NCBI GenBank assembly: GCA_947564305.1
Contig: CANOBT010000097.1
Span: forward strand, 1-21,682
Direction: 5' to 3'
From: an uncultured Lachnospiraceae bacterium
Lineage (GTDB): Bacteria > Bacillota_A > Clostridia > Lachnospirales > Lachnospiraceae
Length of the DNA: 21,682 nucleotides
The translations under genes were made by a program, and so were the position numbers. This document shows, piece after piece, positions 7,253 to 12,928 of this stretch. Under the pieces are notes generated by a model that saw nothing but the letters and a program-made list of their open reading frames with translations, had not been told where the DNA came from and searched no databases. Positions within the stretch are counted from its first letter, which is position 1. Each line of letters begins with the position of its first letter.

Positions 7253-8689
7253 CTAATTTAGTTCTTTATTTTTACCCACAATGAGCTCTGATTCCCCGCC
7301 GCATTTTGTAATCTGGGACATGTCTGTTCCCAGCTCTCTCGCAAGAATCTCCATCACTCTTGGAGAGCAGAAACCCGACTGACATCTTCCCATTCCGGCA
7401 CGGGTACGGCGTTTCACACCATCCAGGGATTTTGCCCCCAACGGTCGGTGAATGGCATCTAGAATCTCTCCCTCTGACACCTTTTCACAGCGGCAGATAA
7501 TGTTCCCATAAGCCGGTTTTTCTTGGATTAGAGTATTTCGCTCTTCCAACGTAAGTGTTTTGGGGTCTAAAATTCCCTTTCTTGTGGCTTTATAATCCGG
7601 TTTTTCCGCAGGCTCTAAAATCGCTGTCACGATATCCTTCACATACTCACCTACCGCCGGAGAACTGGCAAGCCCCGGTGACTCGATTCCCGCACAGTCT
7701 ACGAAACCTTTTGCATCCTCCAGCTCTTTGATAATAAATTCGCCGCCGTCCTCATGGGCGCGCAGCCCCGCAAAAGAGGTAATCACCTGACGCATAGGAA
7801 TCTGTTTCACAGACATTGCAGACTTGGTGATAACCTGGTCCAGCCCCTCCCGCGTGGTGGCGGTAGAATCCTTGTCCTCCTGGTCGATTGCTGTGGGACC
7901 TACAATAATATTCCCATGGACTGTGGGGGAAACTAACACTCCTTTTCCATATTTTCCCGGAAGCTGGAATATGGTATGAGAAACCAGTCCCCCTGCAGTC
8001 TTGTCCAACAGGCAGTATTCCCCGCGCCGCTGCGTGATATGAATTTTTTCATCACTGACCATATTATGGAATCGATCTGCATAGACTCCGGCAGCATTGA
8101 TCACAACCTTTGTATCAATAGAACCATTTTTCGTAAGCAGACGGTAACCGCCTTCTATTTTTTCGATACCCTGTACCTCTGTGCTGAACCGAAATTCCAC
8201 CCCATTGTCGCAAGCATTTTCAGCATAGGCAATGTTGAGCAAAAACGGACAGATGATTCCTGCGTCAGGCGCCCAAAGTGCTGCGACTACATCATCCGCC
8301 AGATTTGGCTCCATGGCATGAACTTCTTCCTTAGCCAAAATCTCTATCCTTTCCACGCCATTTGCGATGCCTTGTTCATATAATACTTTCAGCAAATTGA
8401 TATCTTCCTCCTCCCGGCAGACTACCAGGGAACCGCAGCGGCGGAAGGGTACATCCAACTCCTGTGCAATCTGAGGCATCATCTTATTTCCCTGTACATT
8501 CAATTTTGCCATCAGGGAACCTGGCTTTGCGTCATAACCGGCATGCACGATCGCACTGTTAGCCTTGGAAGTGCCGCAGCATACGTCCTCTTCTTTCTCT
8601 ACAACACAAATATCCAGACTGTACCTGGACAACGCTCTTGCGGATGCCGTTCCAGATACCCCGGCTCCGATGATCACAACATCATACAT
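7253..8689 (-). CDS. GlpA-like FAD-dependent glycerol-3-phosphate dehydrogenase with BFD-type [2Fe-2S] domain
   Basis: The 478-residue protein combines a DAO-type FAD domain (GAGVSG at 8-13, ANSAIVHAGYDA, VINAAGVYAD) with a C-terminal bacterioferritin-associated-ferredoxin-like domain whose cysteines are C399-x-C401-x34-C436-x4-C441 (CRCEKV and RCQSGFC). This is the architecture of GlpA of the anaerobic glycerol-3-phosphate dehydrogenase, which oxidises glycerol-3-phosphate to dihydroxyacetone phosphate. The downstream FAD oxidoreductase and DUF1667 protein replace the GlpB and GlpC partners of Escherichia coli; no GlpC-like gene is present. Without glpK or glpF nearby, the substrate is inferred from the family. 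GAGGAGG precedes the ATG. The leader has a strong promoter and a long terminator-like hairpin, suggesting antitermination of the GlpP kind. Confidence 0.88.
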   Translation of the reverse strand: MYDVVIIGAGVSGTASARALSRYSLDICVVEKEEDVCCGTSKANSAIVHAGYDAKPGSLMAKLNVQGNKMMPQIAQELDVPFRRCGSLVVCREEEDINLLKVLYEQGIANGVERIEILAKEEVHAMEPNLADDVVAALWAPDAGIICPFLLNIAYAENACDNGVEFRFSTEVQGIEKIEGGYRLLTKNGSIDTKVVINAAGVYADRFHNMVSDEKIHITQRRGEYCLLDKTAGGLVSHTIFQLPGKYGKGVLVSPTVHGNIIVGPTAIDQEDKDSTATTREGLDQVITKSAMSVKQIPMRQVITSFAGLRAHEDGGEFIIKELEDAKGFVDCAGIESPGLASSPAVGEYVKDIVTAILEPAEKPDYKATRKGILDPKTLTLEERNTLIQEKPAYGNIICRCEKVSEGEILDAIHRPLGAKSLDGVKRRTRAGMGRCQSGFCSPRVMEILARELGTDMSQITKCGGESELIVGKNKELN

Positions 8690-8707
8690 TTCTTTTTCCT
8701 CCTCGAA

Positions 8708-8726
8708 TTTGTAACAGCTTGCAATA
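8708..8726 (-). repeat. Dispersed pre-RBS repeat, short copy e
   Basis: On the minus strand TATTGCAAGCTGTTACAAA lies directly before the GAGGAGG of the GlpA-like gene. It matches the 3' half of copy d (TATTGCAGGTGGTTACAAA) at 16 of 19 positions. The 5' half is missing; the leader hairpin stands in its place. Confidence 0.5.
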
Positions 8727-8782
8727 TAAAAGGTCAGATAACATAGCAGGTATATCTCTATGCCTGCTCTATCATCTGACCT
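8724..8782 (-). terminator. Leader hairpin of the GlpA-like operon (putative antitermination site)
   Basis: Arms 8763-8782 and 8731-8750 pair over 20 positions with one mismatch and two G-U pairs around a 12-base loop. On the minus strand the stem is followed by TTTTATATT, a short U tract. It lies after the predicted start at about 8829 and before the ribosome site, so it would stop operon transcription unless overridden. It could also simply end the Nudix transcript. Confidence 0.65.
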
Positions 8783-8835
8783 TATCTCTGCACTCTAAGT
8801 CTGAATGGGTTATTCTGTTTTCTTTTGCTTTAAAT

Positions 8836-8864
8836 ATCTTAGCATGAAATGAGGGGAAGTACAA
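8836..8864 (-). promoter_or_regulatory. Sigma-A promoter of the GlpA-like operon
   Basis: The minus strand has TTGTAC (8864-8859), a 17-base spacer and TAAGAT (8841-8836). The start near 8829 gives a leader of about 140 bases containing the terminator-like hairpin. It lies between the Nudix stop and the operon. Confidence 0.65.
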
Positions 8865-8895
8865 GTAGAAAGTAACCTTCTTTTGCCATCCCTAT

Positions 8896-9525
8896 CTACA
8901 TCTTTTGTTTTTGCGCCATCAACCATGCCATAATATGGACGGCCTGCTGAAACTGCCCCTTGGATACCAGGTCTTCAATCTCAGCCGGAGAATATTTTTT
9001 CACATGCAGAAACTCTGTCTCATCCAGACTTTGTCCCATGGATTTATGGCAGTTTTCCGCCATGAAAATATAGGCGTAATTGTCGGCAAGGGTTGCATTT
9101 GACGGAACGGTAATCAGATGCTTCCAATTATCCGATACATACCCGGTCTCTTCAAGCAGTTCTCTCTTGGCCGCATCCAATGCGTCCTCCAACACAATGG
9201 AGTCACATCCTGCCTGATACTCCCTGCCATCCGCCCGCTCGATACATCCTGCCGGGAATTCCGTAGTCACCTCTTTGATTCCCTGCCGGTACTGCCTGAC
9301 GCACAGATAGTTTCCATCTTCATCCGCTGCCGCTATCACGACATAATTCCTGCGGCTGTAGCTGTAAAAAGGTTCAAATACACTTCCATCTGGAAAGCGG
9401 TAGGCTGATTTTCTGAAATCAATCCACTCATCCTGCACGATATGTTCCGTGCTGACCTCCTCCCAAATCAGATTTTCTTCCTCTGAAGGAACAACAGCTT
9501 TCTCTTGTTCTTTATTTATATTCAT
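8896..9525 (-). CDS. Nudix hydrolase, ADP-ribose pyrophosphatase type, with an enlarged Nudix loop
   Basis: The 209-residue protein fits the ADP-ribose/nucleoside-diphosphate-sugar pyrophosphatase branch: VRQYRQG, then EFPAG (89-93), then EDALDAAKRELLEETG (113-128), which carries the catalytic E-x7-RE-x2-EE-x-G part. In the standard Nudix box G and this E are separated by about five residues. Here about 14 extra residues (around 97-112, including two cysteines nearby) open the first half of the box. Activity is likely, since the catalytic helix is intact, but specificity is uncertain. AAAGGTG precedes the ATG at 9525. It stands alone, facing away from the plus-strand toxin-antitoxin pair. Confidence 0.88.
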   Translation of the reverse strand: MNINKEQEKAVVPSEEENLIWEEVSTEHIVQDEWIDFRKSAYRFPDGSVFEPFYSYSRRNYVVIAAADEDGNYLCVRQYRQGIKEVTTEFPAGCIERADGREYQAGCDSIVLEDALDAAKRELLEETGYVSDNWKHLITVPSNATLADNYAYIFMAENCHKSMGQSLDETEFLHVKKYSPAEIEDLVSKGQFQQAVHIMAWLMAQKQKM

Positions 9526-9670
9526 AATTTCACCTTTGTATTTTCAATATTATTTTTTTAACTATATCATTTTTCCACATGCATCAGACAGAAGGATACG
9601 TATACCGTTATTATCTTACCACAAATTTTCAGGACAGTAAATATGGCAAAATCTAAGTCAAACAGCCTCC

Positions 9671-9699
9671 TTGTAAAATAACTGCAGATAGCATATAAT
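9671..9699 (+). promoter_or_regulatory. Sigma-A promoter of the MNT-HEPN pair
   Basis: TTGTAA (9671-9676), a 17-base spacer and a perfect TATAAT (9694-9699) stand 32 bases before the first start codon. This is the only clear plus-strand promoter within the body of the window, besides the one at 21533-21561. Confidence 0.75.
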
Positions 9700-9731
9700 A
9701 AAATCATTCTTTAGACATGCAGGTGAAAAAT

Positions 9732-10013
9732 ATGAGCGTAGAAGAAGTCATCCATGCAGTAATAAAAATCTGCCGGAAACATTCAGTAAAGAAAGTTATT
9801 TTATTTGGTTCCAGAGCGAAAGGAACGGCAAGAGAGCGCAGTGATATTGATATCGCAGTATCTGGTGTAAAAAATTATAATCTGCTTTTAGAAGAGATTG
9901 AGCTGCTTCCCACGCTTTATACCGTAGATGTGGTGGACTTAGATATGTGCAGGAATCAGTTGTTAATGGAGGATATCAATGAATATGGACAAGAAATTTA
10001 TAAAGCGGTATGA
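9732..10013 (+). CDS. MntA-type minimal nucleotidyltransferase (antitoxin)
   Basis: The 93-residue protein is a minimal nucleotidyltransferase. GSRAKG is at 26-31, the metal-binding pair D38-x-D40 (SDIDIAV) follows, and a later acidic strand TVDVVDLD supplies the third carboxylate. In the MntA-HepT family the enzyme adds AMP to the HEPN toxin and so neutralises it. The partner gene follows with a 35-base overlap, the usual order and arrangement. Start choice: an ATG five codons upstream (9717) has no ribosome site, while AGGTG is six to seven bases before the ATG at 9732. It sits on the opposite strand to all its neighbours and has its own promoter, which suggests an inserted module. Confidence 0.9.
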   Translation: MSVEEVIHAVIKICRKHSVKKVILFGSRAKGTARERSDIDIAVSGVKNYNLLLEEIELLPTLYTVDVVDLDMCRNQLLMEDINEYGQEIYKAV

Positions 10014-10386
10014 ATCCTTTCAAAAATCACTGGACTCCTTAAACGAGGCAAAAAGCCGAGATATGGATGATTCTTTTGTCTTAAGCGGAACTAGTGCAAA
10101 ATTCAGTATCACCTTCGACCTTGGTTGGAAGGTCATGAAAGACTTATTAGTTCAATATTATGCTGTTACAAACTTTGTCGCAGGCTCACCCAGGGAAGTA
10201 CTGCGCAAAGCATTTCAGATGGACCTCATTGCAGACGATATTTGGATGGAGATGCTCGATGTGCGGAATCACCTTATCCATGATTATGACAGTGAAATTA
10301 TAAAGCAGTATTGCAGTAAGATTGTAAATGTTTATATTGATACATTCTATAAATTCAGAGAGACAGTTGAAGAGCTGATAATCTAA
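9979..10386 (+). CDS. HepT-type HEPN protein (toxin / nucleotidyltransferase substrate-binding protein)
   Basis: The 135-residue helical protein belongs to the HI0074-like group of HEPN proteins, encoded next to a minimal nucleotidyltransferase. The HEPN motif is R96NHLIHDY103, that is R-x4-H-x-Y. In studied MntA-HepT pairs the R and H form the RNase site and the Tyr is the AMP acceptor. The pair would thus be a type VII toxin-antitoxin system, probably acting in plasmid, phage or stress response. The ATG at 9979 has GGAGG six bases upstream, inside the antitoxin gene; a second ATG two codons later is spaced less well. The HI0074 group has also been described as a non-toxic substrate-binding subunit, so toxicity is inferred. 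Confidence 0.87.
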   Translation: MNMDKKFIKRYESFQKSLDSLNEAKSRDMDDSFVLSGTSAKFSITFDLGWKVMKDLLVQYYAVTNFVAGSPREVLRKAFQMDLIADDIWMEMLDVRNHLIHDYDSEIIKQYCSKIVNVYIDTFYKFRETVEELII

Positions 10387-10396
10387 CTATCAGCTC
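10372..10396. terminator. Hairpin between convergent HEPN and CofE-like genes
   Basis: GAGCTGATA and TATCAGCTC pair perfectly over nine bases around a seven-base loop that contains the HEPN stop codon. The T-rich tract after it on the plus strand is broken (TCCACTCATTTTCC), so termination strength is uncertain. It lies between two convergent genes, where a shared terminator is expected. Confidence 0.5.
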
Positions 10397-10410
10397 TCCA
10401 CTCATTTTCC

Positions 10411-11607
10411 TTATTTTCCGGACGTATAGTTATCGAAATATCCCTGTACCAGAATCACCGGTGTTCCCTTATCTCCTGAACCACTGGTTAAGTCACACAG
10501 AGAACCAATCAGGTCCGTAAGCCTGCGCGGGGTTGTACCCTGCGATACCATGTCGCCTACCAAATCTTCTTTTTTCTCATGGATTCTCTTGGAGATTGCC
10601 TCCTGCAGCTCTTTCCCTGACAAATCTTTAAAATCATTATCCGCCAGATATTTCAGTTTCAATTCATTTGGAGTTCCTTCCAGGCCGCTGGTATGTGCCA
10701 CGGACACACACGGGTCCGCAAGTTCCCATATTTTTCCGACAGGATCTTTGAAAGCGCCGTCGCCGTATACCATGACTTCCACATGCTTTCCTGTCTTTTC
10801 AAGAATCTGCTTCTGCACAGTCTCTACCAGGTCGGTACAGTCTCTTGGGAAAAGCTTTACAGATTCCTCCGTGGATTTGTTAGATCCAAGAAGTCCAAAA
10901 CGCTCATTACAGCCGCTGCCATCCACCGGACTTGTCAGAATGTCATCCATTCCAAGAACAATCTCAGCACCTGCACTTTTGAGAATGCGTTTTGTCCTCG
11001 CACGGGTATGTATGTCGCAGGCCAAAACATTCTTCGTGTAATTCAGGATTTCCCGCGGATTATTTGCAAAAATAACCTCCGCCTCCGCGCCTTGTTCCTG
11101 AATCAATTCACTGTAATAGGAGACATAGTCTACGCCGGTAAAGCGGTGCTTATTCTCTCCAAACAGTTCTCTGTACTTTTTCACATCCAGAACATCGCTG
11201 TAAGGATTAATGCCAGCCTCATCCAACTGGTCCAGTGAAACGAGCTCATTTCCCACTTCATCGCTTGGATAGCTGAGCATCAGCACGATTTTCTTCGCGC
11301 CTCTTGCAATTCCCTTCAGACATACGGAGAAACGGTTACGGGACAGAATCGGGAAGATAACTCCCACAGTTTCGCCGCCGAATTTTTCTTTTACATCCTT
11401 TGCAATCGCATCAATGGAAGCATAATTGCCCTGCGCCCTTGCTACAATAGATTCTGTTGCTGCAATGACATCCCTGTCGCAAAGCGCAAAGCCTTCACTT
11501 TCTGCTGCCTCCATTACACTTTCCACAATAATATCTGCCAGATTATCCCCTTCACGGATAATTGGACATCTGATTCCTCTTGAAACAGTACCTACTTTTC
11601 TTTCCAT
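10411..11607 (-). CDS. CofE-like (F420-0:gamma-glutamyl ligase family) protein
   Basis: The 398-residue protein resembles the F420-0:L-glutamate ligase family (CofE/FbiB-type). CofE adds glutamate to the deazaflavin cofactor F420 using GTP. Recognisable parts are IIREGDNLADIIVES, the segment DRDVIAATESIVARAQGN, and later VYGDGAFKDP with SVAHTSGLEGTPNE. Archaeal CofE has about 250 residues, so this form is much longer; such long forms are common in Firmicutes that have no other F420 genes. Its acceptor is therefore probably not F420 and I cannot name it. AAGGGGAC precedes the ATG. It appears to be a single-gene unit with its own promoter and a dyad overlapping the -35 box. Confidence 0.8.
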   Translation of the reverse strand: MERKVGTVSRGIRCPIIREGDNLADIIVESVMEAAESEGFALCDRDVIAATESIVARAQGNYASIDAIAKDVKEKFGGETVGVIFPILSRNRFSVCLKGIARGAKKIVLMLSYPSDEVGNELVSLDQLDEAGINPYSDVLDVKKYRELFGENKHRFTGVDYVSYYSELIQEQGAEAEVIFANNPREILNYTKNVLACDIHTRARTKRILKSAGAEIVLGMDDILTSPVDGSGCNERFGLLGSNKSTEESVKLFPRDCTDLVETVQKQILEKTGKHVEVMVYGDGAFKDPVGKIWELADPCVSVAHTSGLEGTPNELKLKYLADNDFKDLSGKELQEAISKRIHEKKEDLVGDMVSQGTTPRRLTDLIGSLCDLTSGSGDKGTPVILVQGYFDNYTSGK

Positions 11608-11706
11608 ATTGAAGTCCCCTTGTAAAATAGTTTTTTACTTTTACCTTGTCATATGCTGCTGATTTACGTAAAAAATTGATAGCCCGCCTGCACTTTGACG
11701 CCATTT

Positions 11707-11735
11707 ATTTTATCATATCTGATGGATTTTCACAA
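11707..11735 (-). promoter_or_regulatory. Promoter of the CofE-like gene
   Basis: On the minus strand TTGTGA (11735-11730), a 17-base spacer and TAAAAT (11712-11707) lie about 100 bases before the start codon. The -35 box is inside the perfect dyad at 11722-11740. Confidence 0.6.
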
Positions 11736-11740
11736 TCCAT
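11722..11740. promoter_or_regulatory. Perfect dyad overlapping the CofE-like promoter -35 (candidate operator)
   Basis: ATGGATT, five bases, AATCCAT form a perfect seven-base inverted repeat that covers the -35 box. There is no T tract, so it is not a terminator; a repressor site is the simplest reading. Confidence 0.4.
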
Positions 11741-11770
11741 GATTTATATTGAATATAATTTTCCCATAAA

Positions 11771-11813
11771 AAATTGTCCATGTTTCAATACCGCCTCAGA
11801 CAGTGAGACAATT
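11771..11813 (-). terminator. Possible terminator after the GNAT gene
   Basis: On the minus strand AATTGTC and GACAATT pair around a loop of about 29 bases that itself contains a small CTCA/TGAG hairpin, and a T run follows directly. The outer stem is AT-rich, so the call is tentative. Confidence 0.35.
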
Positions 11814-11824
11814 CTGCCGTCTTT

Positions 11825-12298
11825 CTATAAAATCGTCTCCATCCCGACCTTCTGAGGCTTCAGTCCGCATTTTTCATAAAATCTCATTGCTGTCTCATTG
11901 CAGCTCCACACATTCAGAGTCACATTGTAGCACCCCTGCCCCTTTGCGAACTCCAATACATGTGCGTACAGCAGTTTCCCGATATGCTGTCCCCGGATTT
12001 CCTCATCCACACACAAATCATCAATATACAGAGTCTTGATATCTGTCAGGATATTGTCATTCATATGCTGCTGAAAGATACAAAACGCATAGCCTGCCAC
12101 ACGGTCTGCCTCATCCACTGCTACAAAAATCGGTCTTTGGTCATCATGTATGATTTCAATGAGCTGCTCGTTTGTATATTTTCTGTTGTTATCTCCCTTA
12201 AATAAATCCGGCCGCCCGATATGATGCACCATACACACCTGACGCAGAAGTTCGTTGATCCTATCCATGTCTTTTTCTTTTGCTCGTCTGATATTCAT
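11825..12298 (-). CDS. GNAT family N-acetyltransferase
   Basis: The 157-residue protein has the acetyl-CoA fold: an N-terminal INIRRAKEKDM-like strand start (MNIRRAKEKDMDRINELL), the beta-4 strand TLYIDDLCVDEEIRG, the pyrophosphate-loop motif RGQHIGKLL (a variant of Q/RxxGxG/A) and the C-terminal ETAMRFYEKCGL. The acceptor is not predictable. Start choice: the ATG at 12298 has GGAGG at good spacing; a longer frame back to 12364 runs through a repeat copy and lacks a ribosome site. It follows the DUF2726 gene by 81 bases on the same strand. Confidence 0.9.
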   Translation of the reverse strand: MNIRRAKEKDMDRINELLRQVCMVHHIGRPDLFKGDNNRKYTNEQLIEIIHDDQRPIFVAVDEADRVAGYAFCIFQQHMNDNILTDIKTLYIDDLCVDEEIRGQHIGKLLYAHVLEFAKGQGCYNVTLNVWSCNETAMRFYEKCGLKPQKVGMETIL

Positions 12299-12313
12299 TA
12301 TATTCCTCCATTC

Positions 12314-12372
12314 TTTGTGACTACTTGCAGCACAAGTGATTGCCTGCTTGCCCGCCATCTGCATTTTGTAAA
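12314..12372 (-). repeat. Dispersed pre-RBS repeat, copy c
   Basis: On the minus strand TTTACAAAATGCAGATGGCG, then GGCAAGCAGGCAATCACTTG, then TGCTGCAAGTAGTCACAAAG lead straight into GGAGG of the GNAT gene. The core ACTTG/CAAGT forms a hairpin. The segment 12351-12371 (CCCGCCATCTGCATTTTGTA on the plus strand, plus one A) matches 18518-18538 at 20 of 21 bases. Confidence 0.75.
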
Positions 12373-12379
12373 CAATCTG

Positions 12380-12868
12380 CTAATATTCCCGAAACAATTT
12401 CCGTACAGAAGCCTCATCAAAATCCCGAATCCGCTTCAATGTAATACCGGCCGCCTTGAACGCCCGGTCCTTAAACAAATCTTTTTCTTTTGCCTTTTCT
12501 GTATCATGGGAACTGTCATCTAATTCGATGGCAAAATACACCTGGCAATCCTCATCGCATATGACAAAATCCACATGCTTCTGTGAGATTTTGGCAAAAT
12601 ACTTCATGAAATGTTTTTTGTTGGTGACCTCCATTAAATCCTTTAATCCGATTTTAGGGCAGATTATCAGTCCTCTTTTGTATGCCTCTTCCCGAAGGAG
12701 CACATAAAATTTATACTCTCTTTTCGTAAGCAGAGGGCAGGCACGGTACGGATAAGATTTTCCCTGGAAATACCTTATCAAAAAAATGACTGCTATGATG
12801 AGCATCAATATGATGCACAAGCACAATCCCAGGTCCAAATGATTTTTCACTATTTCCATCATCCTCAT
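12380..12868 (-). CDS. Membrane-anchored DUF2726 protein (restriction-endonuclease-like fold)
   Basis: The 162-residue protein has one membrane helix at about 13-32 (LGLCLCIILMLIIAVIFLI), then a linker and a DUF2726 domain. Conserved acidic residues D100 (KHVDFVIC) and E115-x-D117 (AIELDDSSH) match the D...ExD arrangement seen in very-short-patch-repair-like and other restriction-endonuclease-fold proteins. Nuclease activity is thus possible but untested for most of the family. The start ATG has AGGAG eight bases upstream, inside the inverted repeat region after the kinase gene. It lies between the hybrid kinase and the GNAT gene, all on one strand. Confidence 0.8.
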   Translation of the reverse strand: MRMMEIVKNHLDLGLCLCIILMLIIAVIFLIRYFQGKSYPYRACPLLTKREYKFYVLLREEAYKRGLIICPKIGLKDLMEVTNKKHFMKYFAKISQKHVDFVICDEDCQVYFAIELDDSSHDTEKAKEKDLFKDRAFKAAGITLKRIRDFDEASVRKLFREY

Positions 12869-12882
12869 TACTGCCTCTCCTA

Positions 12883-12925
12883 AAGGAAACAGACAAGCGC
12901 ACTTTTTAACACCTGTCTGTTCCTT
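12883..12925 (-). repeat. Inverted repeat between the kinase stop and the DUF2726 ribosome site
   Basis: AAGGAAACAGACA and TGTCTGTTCCTT pair with one bulged A around an 18-base loop. No T tract follows on the minus strand, and the stem ends beside the AGGAG of the next gene. It may slow read-through or affect translation rather than terminate. Confidence 0.5.
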
Positions 12926-12928
12926 ATT

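Noticed and set aside
9594..9606. Near-palindrome GGATACGTATACC between the Nudix and MNT genes
   Set aside because: It is short and imperfect, and not aligned with either predicted promoter.
10693..11238. Plus-strand frame of 181 codons
   Set aside because: Antisense to the CofE-like gene, with no ribosome site or promoter; the motif-bearing frame is on the other strand.
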